DNA of 16,862 nucleotides from Candidatus Desantisbacteria bacterium CG1_02_38_46 (GTDB lineage Bacteria; Desantisbacteria; UBA1551; UBA1559): NCBI GenBank assembly GCA_001871015.1, contig MNUO01000130.1:1-16862 (forward strand). Reading direction: 5' to 3'. The position numbers were made by a program, and so were the translations under genes. Each line of letters opens with the position of its first letter. Position 1 is the first letter of the stretch. The notes below the pieces were generated by a model. It was given only the letters and a program-made list of their open reading frames with translations, was not told the origin of the DNA and searched no databases. This document shows positions 7,407 to 14,431 of this stretch, piece after piece.

Positions 7407-7449
7407 TTTTATAGAGAAAATCAGAATTTAAAGATGCTGGAGAACAGAA

Positions 7450-7788
7450 GTGATTAAAAAAATGGAAGAAAGCGCTGTAGAATTACGGGAAAAATTTACT
7501 TACACTGTTCCCTCTGTTTTGCATAGATATCCTATTTTCGGCATGGGTTACAGGTCACCCTGGAGAATAGGAAATATTTTACAGGCAAAAATAGCAAAGA
7601 AATATGCTCTTAATGTAATGCTTGCACAACAATCCAGCAGGGAGATAGAGAGGACAGGCAGGAGCTTTCGGGATGTCATTGACAGTGCTACAATAAGTGC
7701 TTATGAGACAAAACTTATTATTCCCTGGGGAGCAGATGGTGACCACCTGAGAAATGAAAAAGAAGTAGAGGATGCGGTCAAATGGTAA
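7450..7788 (+). pseudogene. Truncated tagaturonate-epimerase-like (UxaE family) gene remnant
   Basis: A 112-residue open frame resembling one central stretch of tagaturonate epimerase (UxaE; full-length members are about 450-500 residues). The recognisable block is AQQS-RE-ERTGR-RDV-D-AT, followed about 15 residues later by GADGDH, a metal-site-like motif typical of this family. Everything after GADGDHLRNEKEVEDAV is missing because a TAA follows at 7786-7788. The usual N-terminal portion is also short. It has a plausible GTG start with GGAG (7439-7442), or an ATG at 7462, so a small protein may still be made. It is most likely a decayed gene. UxaE interconverts tagaturonate and fructuronate in uronate breakdown, which fits the neighbouring sugar-acid genes. 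The assignment rests on remembered family motifs. Confidence 0.6.
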
Positions 7789-7875
7789 AAATTATTATTT
7801 AGGAAGGACAATTTTAGGGGAGTTGGGTGGCATTCTTTACTGGCCTAGAGATAAATATTCCACCAACAGAAATGA

Positions 7876-7904
7876 TTGAAATTAATTTTCGTAAATAACA
7901 TAAT
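7876..7904 (+). promoter_or_regulatory. Predicted sigma70-type promoter before the GNAT gene
   Basis: TTGAAA (7876-7881) and CATAAT (7899-7904) are separated by exactly 17 nt. Each differs from the sigma70 consensus (TTGACA, TATAAT) by one base. The spacing to the AGGAGG site (7928-7933) gives a short leader for the acetyltransferase gene. It lies in the only sizeable non-coding gap before region 4, so it could start a separate transcript covering 7939-13074. AT-rich sequence can produce such matches by chance. Confidence 0.5.
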
Positions 7905-7938
7905 GAAAAAATTTGTGATAATTTTATAGGAGGGAAAA

Positions 7939-8409
7939 TTGGAAATAAGGAAGATGAGTTTAGAAGATATCGATAGAATTGTGGAAATTACCCGGATTGC
8001 ATGGGGTGAAGTAACAATGCACAAACTGGTGGAAGACCGGCATGGAGTCGTAGGCAATAAAAGATGGGATGAAAGAAAAATGGAAGAAGTTGAATCCGGA
8101 TGCAGGAATAATCCTTCCAATGTTATTGTGGCTGTAGAAGAAAACAAAGTAGTGGGTTATGCAACATTCGGTATAGATTATAATGATAAGATTGGAAATA
8201 TTGGTAATAATGCAGTAGACCCTGCTTACAGAGGAAGGGGAATCGGAACAGCAATGAATAAATGGATAGTGGATTTGTTCCGCAAAGAAGGACTGAAGAT
8301 AGCTAAAGTCTCTACTCTTGTCAATGATATATCCGCCCAGAAAGTTTATGAGAAAAATGGTTTTAAAGAAATATCTCGTTCTGTCCATTATACCTTGGAT
8401 TTAAAATAA
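7939..8409 (+). CDS. GNAT family N-acetyltransferase
   Basis: A 156-residue Gcn5-related acetyltransferase, a normal length for a single-domain member. The acetyl-CoA pyrophosphate-binding motif A is RGRGIGTA at 98-105, preceded by the strand ending in VDPAY (93-97). AQKVYEKNGFKE (133-144) is the usual C-terminal motif B region. The substrate cannot be predicted. The start is TTG at 7939, chosen because AGGAGG (7928-7933) lies 5 nt upstream. An ATG five codons later (7954) is possible but less well placed. It is separated from upstream genes by about 150 bp containing a predicted promoter, and the hydroxyacid dehydrogenase gene starts 12 nt after its stop. Its link to sugar-acid metabolism is unclear; it may modify an amino sugar, an antibiotic or a protein. 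Confidence 0.87.
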   Translation: MEIRKMSLEDIDRIVEITRIAWGEVTMHKLVEDRHGVVGNKRWDERKMEEVESGCRNNPSNVIVAVEENKVVGYATFGIDYNDKIGNIGNNAVDPAYRGRGIGTAMNKWIVDLFRKEGLKIAKVSTLVNDISAQKVYEKNGFKEISRSVHYTLDLK

Positions 8410-8421
8410 CAAGGAGGAAGA

Positions 8422-9438
8422 ATGTCCCAAAGACCAAAAATAGCTGTTCTTGTTAGTTCTCAAATGAAAAAGGACTGCATTGCCGATGAAGATTTTCAAA
8501 GATTAAAAAATTTCAGTGAAGTTGTTTTTGGAGAATCTTCATCCGTGACTTACGAGTTAATGTTAAAATTAATGAAGGATGCAGATGGATGCCTTACAGG
8601 ATGGGGAACGCCACAATTTGATAAACAGATTTTAGGTGTTGCCCCGCAATTAAAAATTATTGCCCATGCAGCAGGCACTATAAAACCTATGCTTGAAAAA
8701 GTAAGAGAAGAAATAAAAAGAAGAAAAATTGTTGTTACCAATGCCACCACTTCTCTGGGAATTGGTGTAGCTGAATTTACTCTTGGAATGATGTTGATGA
8801 CAATGAAAAGAGCCTGGTGGTTTAAAGAGTTAACAAAAGAAGGAAAATGGCAGGAAAAGGAAGAAAGAAAAAAATCCTGCGACCCTTATAATGCAACAAT
8901 AGGAATTATTGGGGCAAGCAAAGTAGGAAGACACTTAATTAAATTATTAAAACAATTTGATTTAAAGAAAATTTTAGTTTTTGACCCCTATCTTTCTAAA
9001 GAAGATGCAAGTAAATTAGGAGTAGAGAAAACATCCCTCGAGGAATTAATGTCTTCCTCTGATGTAATTTCTCTCCATGCTCCTTCCACGCAAGAGACAA
9101 AATGGATGATTAATAAAAATAATCTTAAATTAATGAAAGATGGAGCAATATTTATCAATACTGCAAGAGGGGCAATTGTCAACGAAAAAGATTTGATTGA
9201 GGAACTAAAAACAGGAAGAATTACTGCCTGCATTGATGTTACTGACACTGAGCCTCCTTCTCTGGATAACCCTTTACGGACGCTGCCAAATGTGGTTTTA
9301 ACCCCTCATATTGCCGGTGGAATTGCGCAAAATCGTCTCAGAGTCGGGAAGCATGCTATTGATGAAATAGAAAGATTTTTTAATAAAGAAAAAATTCTTT
9401 ATCAAGTAAATTTAGATATATGGGACCAGTTAGCCTGA
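8422..9438 (+). CDS. D-isomer-specific 2-hydroxyacid dehydrogenase (first copy)
   Basis: A 338-residue D-2-hydroxyacid dehydrogenase, the family of phosphoglycerate, glycerate and hydroxypyruvate dehydrogenases. The NAD-binding motif starts at GIIGASKVG (161-169), and Asp188 in VFDPY is the acidic residue favouring NAD over NADP. The catalytic triad is Arg249 (NTARGA), Glu277 (DTEPP) and His296 (TPHIAG). The glycine-rich loop is slightly unusual, with ASKVG instead of the common GxGxIG. It probably interconverts a 2-keto acid and a D-2-hydroxy acid derived from a sugar acid, with the substrate unknown. A strong AAGGAGG site precedes the ATG, and the phosphofructokinase gene follows after 7 nt, so the two are likely co-transcribed. 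Confidence 0.9.
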   Translation: MSQRPKIAVLVSSQMKKDCIADEDFQRLKNFSEVVFGESSSVTYELMLKLMKDADGCLTGWGTPQFDKQILGVAPQLKIIAHAAGTIKPMLEKVREEIKRRKIVVTNATTSLGIGVAEFTLGMMLMTMKRAWWFKELTKEGKWQEKEERKKSCDPYNATIGIIGASKVGRHLIKLLKQFDLKKILVFDPYLSKEDASKLGVEKTSLEELMSSSDVISLHAPSTQETKWMINKNNLKLMKDGAIFINTARGAIVNEKDLIEELKTGRITACIDVTDTEPPSLDNPLRTLPNVVLTPHIAGGIAQNRLRVGKHAIDEIERFFNKEKILYQVNLDIWDQLA

Positions 9439-9445
9439 GAAATCT

Positions 9446-10732
9446 ATGAAGAAAAAAAATGTAATTGTTGCCCAATCTGGTGGACCATCGCCGGTAATAA
9501 ATAATTCTCTAAGAGGAATAATTAATACAATTAAATCTTATCCTGATAAATTTCAAACAATCTACGCAGGTTATCACGGCATAGAAGGGGTTCTGACCGA
9601 AGAATTGCTGGACATATCCGCACAGGATGAGAAAGAAATTGCTCTTCTGCGCACCACTCCTGCAGCAGGCACAATCGGAACCTGCAGGTACAAATTAAAG
9701 GACAAGCAGGAAAAGGATTTTGCGAGGGTAGTTGAAGTATTTAAGGCACACAAGATTGGTTACTTTTTTTATATAGGTGGTAATGGTTCACAACATACAG
9801 CTTTTAAAGTCAGTGAAATTGCAAAAAAAGCAGGGCTGGATTTGATTGCAACCGGTGTTCCAAAAACAATTGATAACGATGTCGGAGATTCAGAGTTTAA
9901 ACTTATTGACCATACGCCAGGTTATGGAAGTGTTGCGAAATACTGGGCACATCTTATCCAGAACGCAAATGAAGAAAATGCTGGTTCATGTCCTGCAGAC
10001 CCTGTTCTTGTAATACAGGCAATGGGCAGAAAAATAGGATATATTCCAGCAGCAGCAAGACTTGCTGATTCTGAAAGGACAATGCCTCTTCAGGTCTACA
10101 TAATGGAGTCCAGATTAAATCTCGAACAACTTGCAGACAAAGTCAACGATGAGTTAAAAAAAAGCAAGAGATGTATTGTGGTGATAAGCGAAGGATTTCC
10201 TGTTGGCAATCTCGGCGAGAGTAAGGATAGTTTTGGCCATACACAGTTCAGTGCAAGCAAGATGACAGTTGAACAGATTGTTGTTAACTATCTTAACGAT
10301 AAAGGTCTTAATGCGAGGGGAAGTGCAAGGGGACAGGTGATGGGTACTGACCAGAGAAGTGCAATAGTTTATGCATCTTCGGTTGACCTTGATGAAGCAT
10401 ATAAACTTGGCAAGAAAGCAGTTGAAATAGCAATAAATGAAGGCAGTGGTTACATGGCTACAATCCTCAGGAAATGGGATTCCCCGGTTTATAATGTGTA
10501 TTATGATAAGGTTCCACTTGAAAAAGTAGCACTTTCAGAAAGAACTTTTCCTTGGAAATGGATTGCAGATTCAAGAATAGATGTAACAGATGATTTTTTA
10601 AAATATGCCAGACCTTTAATTGGTGAGGAGTGGGTTTCAGTTCCACTTGTAAATGGTCTGCAGAGATTTACGTGCTTCAAGCAGATTTTTGCAGAAAAGA
10701 AATGTCCTGATTATATTCCTGAAACATATTAG
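9446..10732 (+). CDS. 6-phosphofructokinase family (PPi-PFK-like) kinase
   Basis: A 428-residue phosphofructokinase of the longer group that includes pyrophosphate-dependent enzymes (E. coli PfkA has 320 residues). Motifs are QSGGPSPVINN (10-20), GGNGS (111-115), GVPKTIDND (137-145, catalytic Asp143), DHTPGYGS (155-162) and QAMGRKIG (191-198). PPi-dependent enzymes usually have Asp at the position of Gly114 and Lys at Lys140, whereas ATP enzymes have Gly at both. This protein has Gly114 with Lys140, and Asn113 replaces the usual first Asp. The phosphoryl donor is therefore uncertain, and the substrate may be a sugar phosphate other than fructose 6-phosphate. It follows the hydroxyacid dehydrogenase by 7 nt, with no strong Shine-Dalgarno, and precedes the HAD gene by 16 nt. 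Confidence 0.9.
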   Translation: MKKKNVIVAQSGGPSPVINNSLRGIINTIKSYPDKFQTIYAGYHGIEGVLTEELLDISAQDEKEIALLRTTPAAGTIGTCRYKLKDKQEKDFARVVEVFKAHKIGYFFYIGGNGSQHTAFKVSEIAKKAGLDLIATGVPKTIDNDVGDSEFKLIDHTPGYGSVAKYWAHLIQNANEENAGSCPADPVLVIQAMGRKIGYIPAAARLADSERTMPLQVYIMESRLNLEQLADKVNDELKKSKRCIVVISEGFPVGNLGESKDSFGHTQFSASKMTVEQIVVNYLNDKGLNARGSARGQVMGTDQRSAIVYASSVDLDEAYKLGKKAVEIAINEGSGYMATILRKWDSPVYNVYYDKVPLEKVALSERTFPWKWIADSRIDVTDDFLKYARPLIGEEWVSVPLVNGLQRFTCFKQIFAEKKCPDYIPETY

Positions 10733-10748
10733 AAAAAAGGAGGAAAGG

Positions 10749-11636
10749 ATGAGTGACCCAACACTTGTTTTTAAAAATTTCAAACCGACAAGAGAATTTC
10801 TTGTAGGAATTGATTCAGATGGTTGTGCTTTTGACACAATGGAGATAAAACACAAAGAGTGTTTTATACCGAACATCATCAAATATTTTGGTTTGCAGAA
10901 AGTTTCAAAGTATGCCCGTGATGCAGCCGAATTTGTCAATCTTTATTCAAAATCCCGCGGTGCAAACAGATTTATTGCGCTTATAGAAGTTTTTGACTTA
11001 CTCAGAGAAAGAAAAGAAGTCCTTATGCGGAATGCCGAAATTCCACAAGCTCAACCCCTGCGCGATTGGATAAAAAAAGAATCAAAACTTGGTAATCCAA
11101 CCCTCAGAAAATATGTGCAGGAAAACAATGACCAATTTATGAAAAAGACATTGGAATGGTCAGAGGCAGTAAATAATACTGTAGAAAATATTGTTCAGGG
11201 TGTTCCTCCTTTTCCATTTGTTAGGGAAAGTCTTGAAAAACTATTCCTAAAAGCTGACATAGTCATTGTTTCAGCAACACCGCAGCAAGCACTTGAACGC
11301 GAGTGGAAAGAGCATGGTGTAGATAAATATGTTGCTCTTATTGTAGGTCAGGAAGTAGGAAGTAAAAGCGAGATTTTGAATTATGTCGGAAAAGGGAAAT
11401 ATGCGAAGGACAAAGTTTTGATGGTAGGCGATGCTCCTGGAGATTTAAAGGCAGCGAGGGAAAATCAGGTACTTTTCTTTCCTGTAAATTCAGGCCATGA
11501 GGAAGATTCCTGGGAGAAATTTTATAAAGAAGTACTGGATAAATTCTTAAGCGGAATATATGCCGGAGATTATGAAAAAGCACTTATAGAGGAATTCAAT
11601 AAATATCTTCCTGAATTACCACCGTGGAAGAAATAG
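10749..11636 (+). CDS. HAD-superfamily hydrolase (phosphatase-like)
   Basis: A 295-residue haloacid dehalogenase superfamily protein. Motif I is DSDG (22-25), with nucleophile Asp22 and acid/base Asp24. Motif II is the Ser of VSAT (Ser175), a lysine around GSKSE (Lys206) is the motif III candidate, and motif IV is GDAPGD (227-232) with Asp228 and Asp232 for magnesium. The segment of about 140 residues between motifs I and II is a large helical cap that should select the substrate. It likely dephosphorylates a sugar phosphate or acid phosphate. The frame is open upstream to 10653, but that part overlaps the phosphofructokinase gene. The ATG at 10749 has AAAAGGAGG just before it and is preferred. 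The gene sits between the kinase and 6-phosphogluconate dehydrogenase genes, which suggests a joint role. Confidence 0.86.
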   Translation: MSDPTLVFKNFKPTREFLVGIDSDGCAFDTMEIKHKECFIPNIIKYFGLQKVSKYARDAAEFVNLYSKSRGANRFIALIEVFDLLRERKEVLMRNAEIPQAQPLRDWIKKESKLGNPTLRKYVQENNDQFMKKTLEWSEAVNNTVENIVQGVPPFPFVRESLEKLFLKADIVIVSATPQQALEREWKEHGVDKYVALIVGQEVGSKSEILNYVGKGKYAKDKVLMVGDAPGDLKAARENQVLFFPVNSGHEEDSWEKFYKEVLDKFLSGIYAGDYEKALIEEFNKYLPELPPWKK

Positions 11637-11655
11637 ATAATTAAAGGAGGAATTT

Positions 11656-13074
11656 GTGGAAAAGGCAGATATTGGTTTGATAGGGCTGGCTGTAATGGGA
11701 GAAAATCTTGTTCTGAATATGGAGAGTAAGGGCTTTACAGTCGCTGTTTTTAATCGTACTGTATCAAAAGTAGATGATTTTATAAATGGCAGGGCAAAAG
11801 GGAAAAAAATTGTTGGAACACACAGTATAGAAGAGTTTGTTCAGGCGCTTAAAACTCCGCGCAAAATAATGCTGATGGTAAAAGCAGGACAACCAGTAGA
11901 TGACTTTATAGAACTCCTTCTTCCACATGTGGAAAAAAGGGACATTATCATTGATGGTGGAAATTCTTTTTTCCAGGATACAATCCGCAGAGCAAAATAT
12001 GTTGAGGGAAAAGGATTCCTGTATATCGGCACAGGAGTTTCTGGAGGAGAAGAAGGAGCGCTGAAAGGTCCTGCCATTATGCCCGGTGGTTCAAAAGAAG
12101 CATGGGAGCACATTAAATCAGTTTTTCAGAGTATTGCTGCAAAAGTAAGGGACAAAACGCCATGCTGTGCATATATTGGTGAAAACGGCGCAGGGCACTA
12201 TGTTAAAATGGTACACAACGGAATAGAGTACGGCGATATGCAGCTCATTTCAGAAGCATATTTCTTGATGAAGGAACTTTTAGGAATGAAAGTTGATGAA
12301 ATGCACAAGGTTTTTGCAGAATGGAACAAATCTGACCTTGACTCTTACCTTATAGATATTACCGCAAACATATTGAGCAAGAAAGATGCACAGACAGGAA
12401 AGCCAATTATTAATCTTATTCTTGATACAGCAGAGCAGAAAGGAACTGGAAAATGGACTTCTCAGAGTGCGCTTGACCTTGGTGTTCCTGCAGCAACAAT
12501 TGCAGAAGCCGTTTTTGCTCGATGTATAAGCGGATTGAAAGAAGAGAGAACGGCTGCATCAAAAGTTTTGAAGGGACCAGAGAAGAAATTTGAGGGTAGC
12601 AAAAAAACTTTTATTAAAAAAATTCACGATGCACTCTATGCTTCAAAAATTTGTTCTTATGCTCAGGGGTTCCAGCTGATGAAATCTGCTTCAGCGGAAT
12701 ACAAATGGAATTTAAATTTTGGTGAAATAGCACTTATATGGAGAAACGGCTGCATTATAAGGGCACAGTTCCTCGAAAGAATAAAAGATGCCTTTACGAA
12801 AAACCCTGGTTTGCAGAATCTTCTTCTGGACCAATACTTTAAGGAAATAGTTATTTCGAATCAGAAAGGATGGAGGGAGGTTGTTTCTGAAGCGGTGAAA
12901 AAAGGCATACCAATTCCGGCATTCAGTTCAGCCCTCAATTATTATGACAGTTACCGCACAGAGAGGTTGTCAGCAAATATGATACAGGCGCAGAGAGATT
13001 ATTTCGGGGCACACACCTATGAAAGGGTAGACAAGCCCAGAAAACAATATTTCCATACAAACTGGCTTGAATAG
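11656..13074 (+). CDS. gnd: 6-phosphogluconate dehydrogenase, decarboxylating
   Basis: A 472-residue protein, the normal length for the long dimeric 6-phosphogluconate dehydrogenase. It oxidises and decarboxylates 6-phosphogluconate to ribulose 5-phosphate. Visible motifs are the Rossmann loop GLIGLAVMG (7-15), NRT (33-35, Arg34 expected for NADP), GGNSFF (101-106), VSGGEEGA (128-135) and [15 protein letters not shown] (180-194), with catalytic Lys184 and Glu191. The C-terminal [11 protein letters not shown] segment is the tail that completes the partner subunit's active site. The start is GTG at 11656 with AAAGGAGG (11643-11650) 5 nt away, and the gene follows the HAD gene by 19 nt. It connects this operon to the pentose phosphate pathway. 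A homologue acting on another phosphorylated aldonate is possible but not needed to explain the sequence. Confidence 0.95.
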   Translation: MEKADIGLIGLAVMGENLVLNMESKGFTVAVFNRTVSKVDDFINGRAKGKKIVGTHSIEEFVQALKTPRKIMLMVKAGQPVDDFIELLLPHVEKRDIIIDGGNSFFQDTIRRAKYVEGKGFLYIGTGVSGGEEGALKGPAIMPGGSKEAWEHIKSVFQSIAAKVRDKTPCCAYIGENGAGHYVKMVHNGIEYGDMQLISEAYFLMKELLGMKVDEMHKVFAEWNKSDLDSYLIDITANILSKKDAQTGKPIINLILDTAEQKGTGKWTSQSALDLGVPAATIAEAVFARCISGLKEERTAASKVLKGPEKKFEGSKKTFIKKIHDALYASKICSYAQGFQLMKSASAEYKWNLNFGEIALIWRNGCIIRAQFLERIKDAFTKNPGLQNLLLDQYFKEIVISNQKGWREVVSEAVKKGIPIPAFSSALNYYDSYRTERLSANMIQAQRDYFGAHTYERVDKPRKQYFHTNWLE

Positions 13075-13115
13075 ACTGGGTGTTACAAAAGTGTTGCATT
13101 TAATTGTACCCAAAT

Positions 13116-13186
13116 GTCATTGCGAGGTCGCCTGAGGTGACCGAAGCAATCCAAATGCGAGATTGCTTCACTTCGTTCGCAATGAC
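13116..13186. repeat. Palindromic REP-like intergenic repeat
   Basis: A 71-bp element with nested inverted repeats. The outer arms GTCATTGCGA (13116-13125) and TCGCAATGAC (13177-13186) are perfect complements. An inner pair GAAGCAATC (13143-13151)/GATTGCTTC (13161-13169) is also perfect with a 9-nt loop. GGTCGCC (13126-13132)/GGTGACC (13136-13142) forms a third hairpin with one mismatch. Its base composition is more G+C-rich than the surroundings. The GTCATTGCGAGG...GAAGCAATC pattern resembles a widespread family of dispersed palindromes in bacterial genomes. It fills most of the 126-bp gap between gnd and the larA-like gene and may stabilise or attenuate the transcript. No T-run supports a classical terminator. 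Confidence 0.8.
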
Positions 13187-13200
13187 CTATAGATGGAAGG

Positions 13201-14424
13201 GTGTGTAAATTGCTTACAGAAGAAGAAATAAAAAATTTGATACACCAGAATTTGAAAAAAGAGGATTACGCAGGAAAAAGAATTCTGGTAATTATCCCTG
13301 ACCATACACGCAGCGGTCCGACAGGTTTATTTTTTAAGACTATTTCAGAAGAGCTTTCTTTAATTGCAAAAAAACTTGATTTTATAATTGCTCTGGGAAC
13401 GCATCCACCACTTAAAGAAGAAAAAATAAATAAATTGCTTGGTATAAGCGCAAAAGAACGCAGGACAAAGTATAAAAACATAGAGCTCTTCAACCATTGT
13501 TGGGATGACCCTTCAAACCTGCAAACAATAGGAAAAATAACGCACAGCGATATGAAAAGAATTTCCGGCGGGCTTATGAATGAAGAAATACCTGTGCAAA
13601 TTAATAAAAGGGTTTTTGAATACGACAGAATCATTATCTCCGGACCGGTTTTTCCCCACGAGGTTGTTGGTTTTTCAGGAGGATATAAATACCTTTTTCC
13701 AGGAATTGCAGGCCCAGAAATCATACACCGTTTTCACTGGCTTGGAGCATTGATTACAAACATAAAAATTAACGGAGTAAAAAACACTCCGGTGAGAGAA
13801 GTGGTCAACAAATCAGCTTCTTTCATAAAAATTCCCATAAAAATGCTTTGCTATGTGATTAAGGAAGGACGGGTTCATGGTTTATACATAGGAGGAAAAG
13901 AATCCTGGTCAAGAGCGGCTGACCTTTCCGAAAAACTTAACATAGAATACAAGAAAAGAAAATTTCATACTGTTCTGGCTGTGGCTCCACCAATGTATGA
14001 AGACCTGTGGACAGCAGGAAAGTGTATGTACAAACTTGAACCGGTTGTTGAAGATGGCGGCAGGCTTATCATCTATGCCCCGCATATAAAAGAAGTATCT
14101 TTTACTCATGGAAAATATTTATTCCAAATTGGGTATCATACAAGAGATTATTTCTTAAAACAAATGGATAAATTCAGGGATATTCCCGGTGGAATCCTTG
14201 CTCACTCTACTCATGTTAAGGGAATTGGGACCTATGTTAACAATAGAGAAGTACCTCGAATAAATGTAATTCTGGCAACTGGAATACCCAAACAAAAGTG
14301 TAAGGAGATTAATTTAGATTATATGGACCCCTTTAAAATTAATGTTGAAGATTATGCAAATAGAGAAGATGAAGGGATTCTACTTGTAAGAAAAGCTGGA
14401 GAAGTTCTTTATCGAAGGAGGTAA
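13201..14424 (+). CDS. LarA-family nickel-dependent 2-hydroxyacid racemase/epimerase homologue
   Basis: A 407-residue LarA-like (DUF2088-type) protein. DHTR (34-37), GTHPP (67-71, His68), PHEVVGFSGG (152-161, His153), YKYLFPGIAG (162-171, Lys163) and His179 line up with the cofactor and catalytic residues of lactate racemase LarA. The spacings His-10-Lys-16-His and Asp-3-Arg are the same as in that enzyme. Lys163 would hold the nickel-pincer nucleotide. Superfamily members racemise lactate, malate and other 2-hydroxyacids, and some epimerise sugar acids such as gluconate. The sugar-acid setting favours the latter here. The cofactor-synthesis genes (larB, larC, larE) are not in the window. The GTG at 13201 abuts GGAAGG (13195-13200), so TTG at 13210 with 9-nt spacing may be the real start. 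Confidence 0.87.
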   Translation: MCKLLTEEEIKNLIHQNLKKEDYAGKRILVIIPDHTRSGPTGLFFKTISEELSLIAKKLDFIIALGTHPPLKEEKINKLLGISAKERRTKYKNIELFNHCWDDPSNLQTIGKITHSDMKRISGGLMNEEIPVQINKRVFEYDRIIISGPVFPHEVVGFSGGYKYLFPGIAGPEIIHRFHWLGALITNIKINGVKNTPVREVVNKSASFIKIPIKMLCYVIKEGRVHGLYIGGKESWSRAADLSEKLNIEYKKRKFHTVLAVAPPMYEDLWTAGKCMYKLEPVVEDGGRLIIYAPHIKEVSFTHGKYLFQIGYHTRDYFLKQMDKFRDIPGGILAHSTHVKGIGTYVNNREVPRINVILATGIPKQKCKEINLDYMDPFKINVEDYANREDEGILLVRKAGEVLYRRR

Positions 14425-14431
14425 AAGAAAA

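Noticed and set aside
7960-8388. Minus-strand open frame of 142 codons opposite the GNAT gene
   Set aside because: The plus-strand GNAT motifs and ribosome binding site are clear, and the antisense product has low-complexity, Phe/Ile/His-rich composition.
10653-10748. 32-codon N-terminal extension of the HAD protein
   Set aside because: It overlaps the phosphofructokinase gene, and a strong AAAAGGAGG site precedes the ATG at 10749.
13116-13186. Rho-independent terminator after gnd
   Set aside because: The structure is strong, but no T-run follows it and the nested symmetry fits a dispersed palindromic repeat.
13266-13724. Minus-strand open frame of 152 codons opposite the larA-like gene
   Set aside because: It is a shadow of a well-supported plus-strand gene, with no motifs and no binding site of its own that I can see.
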